A stretch of 64,000 nucleotides of DNA. It comes from Nocardioides ganghwensis (GTDB taxonomy: Bacteria > Actinomycetota > Actinomycetes > Propionibacteriales > Nocardioidaceae). Numbering within the stretch: position 1 is the first letter of the stretch; every line of letters begins with the position of its first letter. Positions 29,372 through 37,662 of this stretch are shown one piece after another. Position numbers and translations under genes: made by a program. The stretch spans positions 124,001 to 188,000 of the forward strand of contig NZ_JACXYX010000005.1 of NCBI RefSeq assembly GCF_014779655.1, written 5' to 3'. The notes beneath the pieces were generated by a model. That model was not told the DNA's origin. It searched no databases and saw only the letters and a list, made by a program, of their open reading frames with translations.

Positions 29372-30415
29372 ATGGCACGCAGCGAGCACAGGTCGGGCGG
29401 CACGTTGCCCGTGACGCCGCCCACCCTCGCCGACGTCGCCGAGCGCGCCGGCGTCTCGCGGCAGACCGTGTCCAACGCGGTCAACAACCCCGACCTGCTG
29501 CGCCCCGACACCCTCGAGCGGGTCCGCCAGACGATCGCCGAGCTCGGCTACTCGCCCAACCGCGCTGCCCGCAACCTCCGCACCCGTACGTCGTCCCTGA
29601 TCGGGCTGCGGTTCGCGCCCGCGCAGGAGGGCACGGCCAACGCCGCGATGGACCGCTTCGTGCACTCGCTGGTCGAGGCAAGCGAGGAGGTCGGCTACCA
29701 CGTCCTGCTCTTCCCGGGCGACGACGAGGACCCCATCGGCGGCTACGACAACCTGCTCCGCTCGACGGCAGTGGACGCCTTCGTCGTCACCGACACCTAC
29801 CTCGGCAACCCCCAGGCCGCGTGGCTGAGCCAGCAGCGCGCGCCGTTCGTCGCGTTCGGCCGCCCGTGGGACGACGACGGGGCGCGTCACGTCTGGGTCG
29901 ACGTCGACGGGGCCGCCGGCATCGCGCTCGCCACCCAGCACCTCATCGATCGCGGCCACACGCGCATCGCGTGGATCGGCTGGCGCAAGGACTCCCCGAT
30001 CGGTGAGGACCGCCGCTCGGGATGGGTCCGCACGATGCACGCCAACGGCCTGTCCACGACCGGCCTCGCCTCCCGCGTCGAGGACGTCGTGCACAGCGGC
30101 GCCGAGGCCGCGGCCGTCCTGCTCGACGAATCCGCCCCCACTGCGTTCGTGTGCGCGTCCGACACCCTCGCGATGGGCGTGCTGCACACGCTCTGGATCC
30201 GCCAGCTCGCGCCCGGCAAGGACATCGCGGTGGTCGGCTTCGACGACTCCCAGGTGGCCCAGGTCTACCCGGTGGGCCTCACGTCCGTACGCCAGCCCCT
30301 GGAGGACGTGGCGGTCGAGATCGTGCGCACCCTGCGCGCGCTGCTCTCGCACCAGCCCGTCGAGACGCGGGGCGTCCTGCTCGAGCCGACGCTCGCGATC
30401 CGCGATTCCAGCTAG
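29372..30415 (+). CDS. LacI-family transcriptional regulator
   Basis: 347 residues. The helix-turn-helix TLADVAERAGVSRQTVSNAV is at about 18-37, the hinge NRAARNLR at 63-70, and a periplasmic-binding-protein-like effector domain follows, ending with VGFDDSQVAQVYPVGLTSVRQP. The ATG at 29372 has a GGGGGAG ribosome site six bases upstream. No sugar gene is divergent, so its targets may lie elsewhere or be itself. Its TAG stop and that of the convergent methyltransferase overlap in the sequence CTAG (30412-30415). Confidence 0.88.
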   Translation: MARSEHRSGGTLPVTPPTLADVAERAGVSRQTVSNAVNNPDLLRPDTLERVRQTIAELGYSPNRAARNLRTRTSSLIGLRFAPAQEGTANAAMDRFVHSLVEASEEVGYHVLLFPGDDEDPIGGYDNLLRSTAVDAFVVTDTYLGNPQAAWLSQQRAPFVAFGRPWDDDGARHVWVDVDGAAGIALATQHLIDRGHTRIAWIGWRKDSPIGEDRRSGWVRTMHANGLSTTGLASRVEDVVHSGAEAAAVLLDESAPTAFVCASDTLAMGVLHTLWIRQLAPGKDIAVVGFDDSQVAQVYPVGLTSVRQPLEDVAVEIVRTLRALLSHQPVETRGVLLEPTLAIRDSS

Positions 30416-31095
30416 AACCCGCGCCACCACAGGTTGACGGCGTAGTCGACCTCGGTGCCTGCGTGCGAGGCGAGGGCCTCCTCGGCGGCCTCGGGTGGCA
30501 GCTCGATCCGTACGACGGACTCGAGGTCCTCGCGCGTGGCGAACGACCACCCCATGTCGATCGGGCGCCGCTGCCAGCCGTGCATCGACCAGAAGCGCTC
30601 GACGGCGTCGGGGTCGACCTCGGGGAAGCCGCGGCGGAACCAGCCTCCGAAGGTGGAGCGGGTCGGGTCGTTGTCGATGACGAACGCCGTCCCGCCCCGG
30701 CGTACGACCCGGTCGAGCTCGCGCAGGCCGGGCTCGGCCCCCGGCCCGAAGAAGTAGGCCCATCGGGCGTGCACGACGTCCACCGACGCGTCGGGCACGG
30801 GCAGCGACTCGGCCATGCCCGTGAGCACGGTGACGTTGCCGAGCCGCTTCGTGCGCCGCTTCGCCAGCGACACCAGCGGGGGGTGGGGTTCGACCCCGAC
30901 GACCTGCGCCGCGGACTCCGCCCAGAGCGGGAGGTGGAACCCGGTGCCGCAGCCGACGTCGAGCACGGTGCGCCCGGACCAGTCGCCGAGCTCCCGCATC
31001 GCGGCGGTGATGCGTCCGTGGGGGTCGGCGGCGCGGTTCTCGAGCTCGTAGAGCTCGGGGGTGTTCCAGATGTTGGGGGAGGGGCGAGCCCTCAA
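30412..31095 (-). CDS. class I SAM-dependent methyltransferase
   Basis: About 227 residues. SAM motif I is VLDVGCGTGFHLPLW, with acidic motif VVGVEPHPPL and post-motifs VDVVHARWAYFFGPG. The acceptor is unknown. No ATG or GTG is available at the N-terminus; a TTG at 31095 overlapping the stop of the upstream VOC gene is the best start, which would make the pair translationally coupled. Co-transcription with the VOC gene, and perhaps with the Ebo operon above it, is likely. Confidence 0.72.
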   Translation of the reverse strand: MRARPSPNIWNTPELYELENRAADPHGRITAAMRELGDWSGRTVLDVGCGTGFHLPLWAESAAQVVGVEPHPPLVSLAKRRTKRLGNVTVLTGMAESLPVPDASVDVVHARWAYFFGPGAEPGLRELDRVVRRGGTAFVIDNDPTRSTFGGWFRRGFPEVDPDAVERFWSMHGWQRRPIDMGWSFATREDLESVVRIELPPEAAEEALASHAGTEVDYAVNLWWRGF

Positions 31096-31754
31096 ATCCT
31101 CACGAGCCCGTTGGGGGTCTGCAGCTGGACCGCCACGATGCCGGGGGTGCCGTTGGGGGCGACCCACTCGACCTTCACGTCCTCCAGCGGCGCCTCGACG
31201 GTCTCGCCGAGCCACTCGCTGACGCGCTGGGGGTCGCCGGCGATCTCGAGGCAGGCCAGCGAGAAGTCGCCGCTGGCGCCGTTGCTGGGGTGCAGCTCGG
31301 CCGGGGACTGCCACTGGATGAAGAACGGCAGCTGCGGGTCGGAGATCAGGCCGTTGACGCCGATCTGCTGCCACAGCAGCTCGGTGCCGTCGGGGCGGTG
31401 CCGGTTGCCCTTGACGGCCTCGCGGCCCAGGCGGGACTCGATCGGCGCGATGTCGTCGACCGAGACGACCCAGCCGAGCCACCCGCCGCCGAGGGCGGAG
31501 CGGGCGCGGACGGCCTGGCCGAAGGGGGCCTTGTCGCTGGCCGGGTGGTCGAGGACCTCGACGATCTCCATGTAGATGTCGCCGGCCAGGGGCAGGGTCA
31601 TGTTGCGGGTGCCGAAGCGGGGATGGATGCCTCCGTCGACGAAGTCGGTGCCGAGCAGCCCCCCGATGCGCTGGGCGGTGCTGGCGAGTCCATCAGGTCC
31701 TGCGGCGAAGCTGACGTGGTCCAGGCGCATGACCAGATTCTGGTCCGACCGCAT
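31092..31754 (-). CDS. VOC/glyoxalase-like domain protein
   Basis: 220 residues beginning MRLDHVSFAAGP, the classic start of a vicinal-oxygen-chelate fold. It resembles the Glyoxalase_3/PHP14-type 'VOC family' proteins, with GGIHPRFGTRNMTLPL and MEIVEVLDHP in the first module and a second module ending in VQLQTPNGLVRI. Metal ligands cannot be assigned with confidence. ATG at 31754 or at 31730 is possible. It is 35 bases downstream of eboF, separated by a 16-base palindrome, so read-through from the Ebo operon is plausible. Confidence 0.65.
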   Translation of the reverse strand: MRSDQNLVMRLDHVSFAAGPDGLASTAQRIGGLLGTDFVDGGIHPRFGTRNMTLPLAGDIYMEIVEVLDHPASDKAPFGQAVRARSALGGGWLGWVVSVDDIAPIESRLGREAVKGNRHRPDGTELLWQQIGVNGLISDPQLPFFIQWQSPAELHPSNGASGDFSLACLEIAGDPQRVSEWLGETVEAPLEDVKVEWVAPNGTPGIVAVQLQTPNGLVRI

Positions 31755-31780
31755 GGCGGCCCTGACACCGGGGTCGGGGT

Positions 31781-31796
31781 CTCTTGATGTCAAGAG
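31781..31796. promoter_or_regulatory. 16-base palindrome across the eboF stop codon
   Basis: CTCTTGA TG TCAAGAG is perfectly symmetric and includes the eboF TGA (31790-31792). The two-base centre is too short for a stable hairpin loop, so it looks more like an operator for a dimeric regulator of the downstream VOC-methyltransferase pair than a terminator. Confidence 0.45.
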
Positions 31797-33160
31797 GTGC
31801 CGGAGAGGCGGAGCAGCAGGTCGCGGACGTCCGTGGCGGCCACGGATCCGGCGACGGCTCCCGGTGTGCTGCAGACCAGCATGGGGCCGGCGGCTGGTTC
31901 CTTGGGGAGCCGTCCGTGGGTGCCGCGCACGGGGGAGGGGTCCAGCGGCACGACCTTCATCGCGTACCTCAGGCCCACCATCTTCCTCGCCAGCGTCAGG
32001 CCCGCCTTGAGCTTCACCGCCCGGTCCTCGGGGTCGAAGAACAGCTCGGCCGGGTCGTAGCCGGGCTTGCGGTGGATCTCCACGCCACGCGCGAAGTCGG
32101 GTGCCCGCGCGTCGTCGAGCCAGTAGTAGTAGGTGAACCACGCGGTCTCGCCGGCGACGAGCACCAGGTCGCCGGACCGCTCGTGGTCGAGTCCGTACGC
32201 CGCCTGGCCCGCGCGGTCGAGCACCTGGTCCACGCCCGGCAGGTCGGTGCACAGCGCACGTACGGCCTCGAGGTCGGCGGGGTCGTCGACGTAGACGTGG
32301 GCGACCTGGTGGTCGGCGACCGCGAACGCACGCGAGGTCCACGGGTCGAGGTACTCCATGCCGTCCTGCGTGTAGACCTCGAGCAGGCCGTTGCGGCGCA
32401 GCATCCGGTTGACGTCGACCGGCTGGTCGGCGGCGGTGATGCCGTACTCCGAGAGCACCAGCACGGTGACGCCGCTCCGCTCGGCGTCGTCGAGCAGCGG
32501 GGCGAGGGCGGTGTCGACGTCGCGCGCGGCCTGCGCGGCCTCGGGGGACTCGGGGCCGAAGCGCTGGAGGTCGTAGTCGAGGTGCGGGACGTAGCAGAGG
32601 GTGAGGTCGGCGCGGGGCATCAGCCGGCGGGTGGCCGCGATGATCCACTCGCTCGAGGTGATCGCGGCGGTCGGGCCCCAGTAGGTGAAGAGCGGGAACT
32701 CGCCCAGCTCGCCGACGAGCTCGTCGTGGAGCTCGGGCGGGCGGGTGTAGCAGTCGGGCGCCTTCTTGCCGTCGGCGTAGTAGATGGGCCGCGGCGTGAC
32801 CGTCCAGTCGGTCGTCGCGCCCATGGCGTACCACCAGCAGACGTTGGCGACGGTGTAGTCGGGGCGCTCGCGGCGGATGGTCTCCCAGACCTTCTCGCCC
32901 GCGACGAGCCTGTTGTGCTGGCGCCAGAGGAACACCTCGCCGAGCTCGCGGAAGTACCACCCGTTGCCGACGGCGCCGTGCCCGGAGGGCGGCAGCCCGG
33001 TGAGGAAGGTCGACTGCACCGAGCAGGTGACGGCCGGGAGCACCGGCTCGAGCGTGGCCTGCGAGCCCTGGTCGGCCAGCCGGCGCAGCCGGGGCATGTG
33101 GGCGAGCAGGTCGGGCGTGAGGCCGACGAGGTCGACGACGAGCAGCTGGGGGTGCGCCAC
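31790..33160 (-). CDS. eboF: EboF-like alkaline phosphatase/nucleotide pyrophosphatase family protein
   Basis: 456 residues of the alkaline-phosphatase superfamily. LLVVDLVGLTPDLL near the N-terminus carries the first metal Asp. PAVTCSVQSTFLTGLPPSGHG holds the nucleophilic Thr region, PHLDYDLQRFGPES holds later metal ligands, and VLSEYGIT and ADHQVAHVYV close the site. There is no signal peptide, so it is cytosolic. In Ebo clusters this is the last conserved gene. GTG start at 33160, 45 bases after eboE. Confidence 0.82.
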   Translation of the reverse strand: MAHPQLLVVDLVGLTPDLLAHMPRLRRLADQGSQATLEPVLPAVTCSVQSTFLTGLPPSGHGAVGNGWYFRELGEVFLWRQHNRLVAGEKVWETIRRERPDYTVANVCWWYAMGATTDWTVTPRPIYYADGKKAPDCYTRPPELHDELVGELGEFPLFTYWGPTAAITSSEWIIAATRRLMPRADLTLCYVPHLDYDLQRFGPESPEAAQAARDVDTALAPLLDDAERSGVTVLVLSEYGITAADQPVDVNRMLRRNGLLEVYTQDGMEYLDPWTSRAFAVADHQVAHVYVDDPADLEAVRALCTDLPGVDQVLDRAGQAAYGLDHERSGDLVLVAGETAWFTYYYWLDDARAPDFARGVEIHRKPGYDPAELFFDPEDRAVKLKAGLTLARKMVGLRYAMKVVPLDPSPVRGTHGRLPKEPAAGPMLVCSTPGAVAGSVAATDVRDLLLRLSGTS

Positions 33161-33205
33161 GGCGGGGGTCCTGTTCTGTGCGGTTCCGAGAGGGTCCGGG
33201 AAAGG

Positions 33206-34375
33206 TCAGTCGAGCGGGGTGAGGCCGAGCCCGACCAGCTCGTCGCGCACCCACCGCAGCTCCGCGGCGAGCCCGGCGGCCAGCGCGTGGTCGTCGGCCG
33301 GGGCGCCGTCGGGCAGCACGGACCAGGTGTAGGTCTCGACCTCGAGGTGGTCGGTGCGCGCGGCGTCGCCGCCGAGCAGCGCCGTGAGCGACTCGCGCAG
33401 CTCGTCGCGGCTGTTGCGCAGCGGGCCGGCCGGGTCGGCGTGCACCGGCACGTGGAAGTGCACCCGCCACGGCGAGCGGTCGTCGAGCGGGCGCCGCCCC
33501 TCGAGCGCGTCGGGCAGGTCGTCGCGGGCGGCGAGGCGGGTGCCCACCCGCTGGCGCACCTGGTGCAGGAAGCGGTCCTCGGAGTACGCCGCCAGCGCGG
33601 CGCGCGCCTCCGGGTCGGCCGGGTCGTCGACGACGAGCGCGGCGGCGGGCTGCACCTTGACCACGTCGAGGCCGGCGGCGTCGAGGAGCGCGAGCGCGTC
33701 GGTCGCGTCCTCGAACCCCACGGCGAGGTGGCACAGGTCGAGGCAGACGCCGATGCGCTCGCGGTCGGCGGAGTCGAGCCGCTCCACGGCCTCCGCGATT
33801 CTCTCGATCACGCACCCGGGCTCGGGCTCGAAGGCGACCCGTACGGTCCGGCCGGTGTCGGCCTCGATCCCGGCGAGGCCCTCGGCGAGGGTCTTGAGGT
33901 GGAGCTCGGCGTGGGACTGACGGTCGGCCAGCCACGGCGCGCGCCAGGCGAGGGGGAGCGTGGAGATGCTGCCGCGTGCGGCGTCGTCGGGCAGCAGCGC
34001 GGCGAGCACCCGGGCGACGTCGAGGGTGTAGTCGAGCCGGGCCTGCTCCGCCCACGTCGGGTGGTAGACGCGCTTCTTGACGACCTCGTCCTGGAAGGCC
34101 GCGTAGGGGAAGGCGTTGAGCGTCACGATCTCGACGCCGTGTGCGTCGATCGCCTCCCGCAGCCGCTCGACGGCACCGAGGTCGGCGGCGAGGGTGCGCG
34201 CTGCCGCTGCCGGGAGCCACATCCCGAGCCCGACCCGGTCGGTGTCGAGGTGGCGGCGCAGGCGGTCGCCGTACGTCGCGACCTGCCGGACCAGCCCGTC
34301 GACGTCCTCGGCCGGCAGCACGTTGGTGCCGTAGCCGAGGTGGACGACGGTGCCGTCGGGGTGGCGCAGCCGCAT
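33206..34375 (-). CDS. eboE: metabolite traffic protein EboE (xylose-isomerase-like TIM barrel)
   Basis: 389 residues. HLGYGTNVLPAEDVDGLV at the N-terminus, IVTLNAFPYAAFQDEVVK with VYHPTWAEQARLDYT, RVAFEPEPGC and GVCLDLCHLAVGFED follow the pattern I know for EboE of cyanobacterial clusters, where TLNGFPYG and VYAPDW occur. The fold should bind a metal and a phosphorylated or sugar-like ligand. The ATG at 34375 follows eboB by five bases. The FEPEPG and LDL(C/G)HL motifs also occur in the second TIM barrel of this operon, indicating paralogy. Confidence 0.8.
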   Translation of the reverse strand: MRLRHPDGTVVHLGYGTNVLPAEDVDGLVRQVATYGDRLRRHLDTDRVGLGMWLPAAAARTLAADLGAVERLREAIDAHGVEIVTLNAFPYAAFQDEVVKKRVYHPTWAEQARLDYTLDVARVLAALLPDDAARGSISTLPLAWRAPWLADRQSHAELHLKTLAEGLAGIEADTGRTVRVAFEPEPGCVIERIAEAVERLDSADRERIGVCLDLCHLAVGFEDATDALALLDAAGLDVVKVQPAAALVVDDPADPEARAALAAYSEDRFLHQVRQRVGTRLAARDDLPDALEGRRPLDDRSPWRVHFHVPVHADPAGPLRNSRDELRESLTALLGGDAARTDHLEVETYTWSVLPDGAPADDHALAAGLAAELRWVRDELVGLGLTPLD

Positions 34376-34380
34376 CGCGA

Positions 34381-35268
34381 TCAGTCCCGCGAGCCGCGGA
34401 GGACCGAGTTGCCCTCGAAGGTCGCGGTGGCATCCGTGATGGCGTCGGAGGTGGCGTCGTCGTCGAGCAGCAGCCGGCCGCTCTGCCCGAAGAACTCGAT
34501 CGGGTTGCGCCAGAGCACCCGGTCGACGTCGTCGTCGGTGAAGCCCGCCTCGAGCATCGCCGCACCGGTCCTCGCGGTCTTGAGCGGGTCGCTGCGGCCC
34601 CAGTCGGCGGCGGAGTTGACCAGCACCCGGCCGAGCCCGCGGCCCAGCTCGACCCGGCGCCGGAGGATCGCGACCATGCGGTGCTCGTCCATCTTGGTGT
34701 CGGGGTAGATCGAGAAGCCCATCCAGCAACCGGCCTCATCCACCTGGTCGACGGTGACCTCGTTGAGGTGGTCGACCACGACCATGCCCGGCGTCAGTCC
34801 CGAGTCGGCGACCAGCTCGAGGGTGCGGCGGGTGCCCTGCTCCTTGTCGCGGTGCGGGGTGTGGACCATCGCCGGGAGCTCGAACTCCACGGCCAGCTCG
34901 AGCTGGCGGACGAAGGCCTTCTCCTCCGCGGCCGTCATCGAGTCGAAGCCGACCTCGCCGACCGCGACGACGCCGTCCTTGGCGAGGTAGCGCGGCAGCA
35001 CGTCGAGCACCTCGGCGCAGCGCGGGTCGTTGGCCTCCTTGGGGTTGAGCGCGATCGTGCAGTGGTGGGCGATGCCGAACTGTGCCGCCCGGAACCGCTC
35101 CCAGCCGACGAGCGCGTCGAAGTAGTCGGTGAACGAGCCGACGTTCGTGCGTGGCTGCCCGAGCCAGAACGCCGGCTCCACGAGGGCGCGTACGCCGGCG
35201 GCGTGCATCGCCTCGTAGTCGTCGGTGGTGCGCGACGTCATGTGGATGTGCGGGTCGAAGATGCGCAT
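34381..35268 (-). CDS. eboB: EboB-like TatD-family metal-dependent hydrolase
   Basis: 295 residues. The amidohydrolase metal motif FDPHIHMTSR is at about 4-13. Glu in GEVGFDSMTAAEEK, His in MVHTPHRDK and VVVDHLNE, and Asp in NSAADWG complete the two-metal site. A C-terminal helix region (about 230-295) is specific to this group. TGATG links it to eboA (stop at 35268). The substrate is unknown; TatD homologues cleave nucleic acids or small cyclic amides, but Ebo versions are thought to act on transported metabolites. Confidence 0.8.
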   Translation of the reverse strand: MRIFDPHIHMTSRTTDDYEAMHAAGVRALVEPAFWLGQPRTNVGSFTDYFDALVGWERFRAAQFGIAHHCTIALNPKEANDPRCAEVLDVLPRYLAKDGVVAVGEVGFDSMTAAEEKAFVRQLELAVEFELPAMVHTPHRDKEQGTRRTLELVADSGLTPGMVVVDHLNEVTVDQVDEAGCWMGFSIYPDTKMDEHRMVAILRRRVELGRGLGRVLVNSAADWGRSDPLKTARTGAAMLEAGFTDDDVDRVLWRNPIEFFGQSGRLLLDDDATSDAITDATATFEGNSVLRGSRD

Positions 35269-35921
35269 CAGGAGCCCTTCCGGTCCGAGTGACGGGGGGA
35301 GGCGGAGCAGGCGTCGAGCACGACCTGCACGTCGGGAGGCACGTCGCGCCCGGCCGCCTCGCGCTCGCGCCGGTAGCGCTGCACCATCTCGGCGAGCTCG
35401 CGGTCGGCGCGGGTGGCGAGCCCGGTGACGGCGGCGACGGGGACGCCGGTGAACAGGCACTTGAGGACGCCCTGTCGCCAGGCGTCGTCGTCGAGGCGGT
35501 CGCTGTGCGGGCCCATGGCGGCGGCGACGAGCCGGGTGTCGTTGGTGCGCAGCGCGTCGTGCAGCAGGTCGCTGCCGTCGAGCTCCGCGGGCGCGCCGGC
35601 GAGGGCGTGCAGGACCGCCCTCTTCTCGTCGCTGTCGCCGTAGCGGTAGAGCTCGCGCAGCTCGGCCAGCAGGGTGTCGGCGTCGAGGCCCTGTGCGGCG
35701 GCACGCACCAGCCCCACCCGTACGGCGTCCTCGAGCAGCACGCCGTCGAGGCCGGGGAGCGGTCCGCGGCCGGTCTGCCGGGCGGCGGCGGGGAACGTAC
35801 GACCCAGGCGCGAGGGGTCGGCGGCGACCTCCGCGGTGAGCGCGTCGTGGCGTTGGCGCGCGGCGTCGTCGAGGGCGGCGCGCACGGTGTCGGGGTCGGC
35901 GAGGGGGCGGATGTCGGTCAC
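35268..35921 (-). CDS. eboA: EboA domain protein
   Basis: 217-residue helical-repeat protein. Segments such as RQRHDALTAEVAADPSRLGRTFPAAARQTGRGPL, ELRELYRYGDSDEKRAVLHAL and DALRTNDTRLVAAAMGPHSDRLDDDAWRQGVLKCLFTGV (each seen as blocks in the translation) give the HEAT-like pattern of EboA: aligned helices with RYGDSDE and TND(T)RLV turns. It has no catalytic motif and is probably a scaffold for the cluster. GTG start at 35921 overlaps the upstream TIM barrel gene by GTGA. Confidence 0.78.
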   Translation of the reverse strand: MTDIRPLADPDTVRAALDDAARQRHDALTAEVAADPSRLGRTFPAAARQTGRGPLPGLDGVLLEDAVRVGLVRAAAQGLDADTLLAELRELYRYGDSDEKRAVLHALAGAPAELDGSDLLHDALRTNDTRLVAAAMGPHSDRLDDDAWRQGVLKCLFTGVPVAAVTGLATRADRELAEMVQRYRREREAAGRDVPPDVQVVLDACSASPRHSDRKGS

Positions 35922-36793
35922 GTCCGGTCTCCTTCCTCGTCGAGGCGGGCCAGCGACGCGCGCAGGGCCGTCATCTGCCGGGCCGCGACGGCCGGGGCGG
36001 CGTGCGAGTGGCGGGGGAGCTCGACGCTGGCGAGGCCGGCGAACCCGGTGTCGAGCAGGGCGCGCAGCACCGCGTCGAGGTCGAGGGTGCCGCTGCCGAG
36101 CTCGAGGTGCTCGTGGACGTCGCGCACCATGTCGTCGACCTGCACGTTGCCGATCAGGTGGCCGGCGAGCGCGACCGACGCCTCGGGGCTGCGCGGCTCG
36201 TTGCACACCAGGTGGCCCAGGTCGAGGGTCAGGCGCAGGTGGTCGGGCTCGCCGAGGCGGCGGCGCAGCTCGAGGGCCTCGTCGACGGTGTCGACGTGCA
36301 TGCCGGGCTCGGGCTCGAAGCAGACGGTGACGCCGAGCTCGTGGGCGAGGTCGAGGACCGGTCCGAGGCCGTCGGTCAGGCGCCGCCACCCCTCCTCGGC
36401 GCTGGTCCCCTCGGGCAGGACGCCGGACCAGCACGACATCGCCTCGGCGCCGAGGTCGGCGGCGATGCGTACGGCGCGGGTGAGCAGCTCGACCCGCGGG
36501 CCGCGGTCGCCGTCGCTGACGAGGGTGGGCTCGTGCTTGTGCCACGGGTCGAGGACGTAGCGCGAGCCCGTCTCGATGACGACCGCGAGACCGTGGTCGG
36601 CGAGCGCCTTGGCCGCGCGCGTCGTCTGGGCGGCTGCGTCGTCGGCGAAGGGGTCGAGGTGCGGCTGGTCCAGGGTCAGCGCGACGCCGTCGTAGCCGAG
36701 CCCGGCGATCACCGCACACGCGTCGGGGAACCGGTGGCCGGAGAAGCCGTTGCTGCCGTAGCCCAGCCGCAGACCACGCCCTGCCGCGCTCAC
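35918..36793 (-). CDS. sugar phosphate isomerase/epimerase-like TIM barrel in the Ebo operon
   Basis: 291 residues. LGYGSNGFSGHRFPD at the N-terminus, VIETGSRYVLDPWHKHEPTL, VCFEPEPGMHVDTVDEAL and LTLDLGHLVCNEP form an AP_endonuc_2-type barrel with Glu, Asp and His positions suited to a metal. It shares LGYG(S/T)N, FEPEPG and LDL(G/C)HL with EboE but lacks the EboE-specific NAFPYAAF segment. It starts at a GTG overlapping the UbiA gene. Probably epimerises or isomerises a sugar-like intermediate handled by the operon. Confidence 0.75.
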   Translation of the reverse strand: MSAAGRGLRLGYGSNGFSGHRFPDACAVIAGLGYDGVALTLDQPHLDPFADDAAAQTTRAAKALADHGLAVVIETGSRYVLDPWHKHEPTLVSDGDRGPRVELLTRAVRIAADLGAEAMSCWSGVLPEGTSAEEGWRRLTDGLGPVLDLAHELGVTVCFEPEPGMHVDTVDEALELRRRLGEPDHLRLTLDLGHLVCNEPRSPEASVALAGHLIGNVQVDDMVRDVHEHLELGSGTLDLDAVLRALLDTGFAGLASVELPRHSHAAPAVAARQMTALRASLARLDEEGDRT

Positions 36794-37662
36794 GTCGGGC
36801 TCCAGTGCCTCGACAGGGCGCGGTAGGCGGGACCGGCGCCGACCACCGCTGCCGCGGCGCCGAGCCGGCCGCGGCGGGCGAGCCACGCGCCCTGGAGCAG
36901 CGAGAAGCCACCGATGCCGGTGCGGGTGGCCGTACGCGCGGCGTCCGCGGTCGGGTCCAGCGCGGCGCGCGCCTGGGCGCGGCCGACGACCACGGCGTAC
37001 GCCGCCGACAGGCCGACGCCGGCCAGCCGGGCGACGCGGCCGGCCTCCCGGTCGTGGTGGGCGACGTGCGCGGTCGCGGCCGCCACGGTGAGGGTGCCCG
37101 CCGTGACGGCGGCGGCGACCGCGGGTCGGGTGCCGTGGACCTCGCCGCGGCTGAGCCACGTGAGGCCGGCGGTGTGGGCGGTGACGGCGAGGGCGGGCTG
37201 CCAGGCGCTCGCGGGGGAGGCGTGGGCGCCCAGCAGCACGTCGAGCCCGCGGGTGGAGGCCATCGCGACCGGCCCGAGGGCGGCGTCCTTGGCGACCGCG
37301 TCGTAGGCCACGACCATGACGGCGAGCGGGGCGCCGATCGCCAGCGCCGACCGGCCGCCGACGAGGGTCGCGATGCCGAGGCCCGCGGCGCCGAGGCCGG
37401 CCGCGATCCCGAGCGCGGCACCCGGCGCGATCCGACCCGACGGGATCGGGCGCTCGGGGCGCTCCTCGGCGTCGACGCGGCGGTCGCACCAGTCGTTGAA
37501 GGCCATCCCGGACCAGTAGAGGCACGTCGAGGCGAGCGGCATCGCCCACCCGCGGCTCGCACCCGGACCGGCCGTGGCGTGCGCGGCGCCCGACCAGGCG
37601 TCCCCGGGGATCGAGAGAGCGGCGGGGGCGCGGGTCAGCTCGACGAGGTCGCCGAGCCTCAC
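36790..37662 (-). CDS. eboC: UbiA-like prenyltransferase EboC
   Basis: 290 residues, seven to nine predicted membrane helices. The first Asp-rich motif, NDWCDRRVDAEE, with RPIPSGR, matches the UbiA NDxxDxxxD prenyl-diphosphate site. The second is weak (AYDAVAKD). EboC proteins prenylate or flip a lipid-linked metabolite. GTG start overlaps the inositol-phosphate-synthase-like stop, the gene start overlaps the TIM barrel stop, so four consecutive genes are coupled. Confidence 0.82.
   Translation of the reverse strand: MRLGDLVELTRAPAALSIPGDAWSGAAHATAGPGASRGWAMPLASTCLYWSGMAFNDWCDRRVDAEERPERPIPSGRIAPGAALGIAAGLGAAGLGIATLVGGRSALAIGAPLAVMVVAYDAVAKDAALGPVAMASTRGLDVLLGAHASPASAWQPALAVTAHTAGLTWLSRGEVHGTRPAVAAAVTAGTLTVAAATAHVAHHDREAGRVARLAGVGLSAAYAVVVGRAQARAALDPTADAARTATRTGIGGFSLLQGAWLARRGRLGAAAAVVGAGPAYRALSRHWSPT

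Noticed and set aside
31092..34739. 1215-codon minus-strand open frame spanning several genes
   Set aside because: Only its last part (VOC protein) is real; the rest is an out-of-frame shadow of eboE and eboF, which have their own motifs in other frames.
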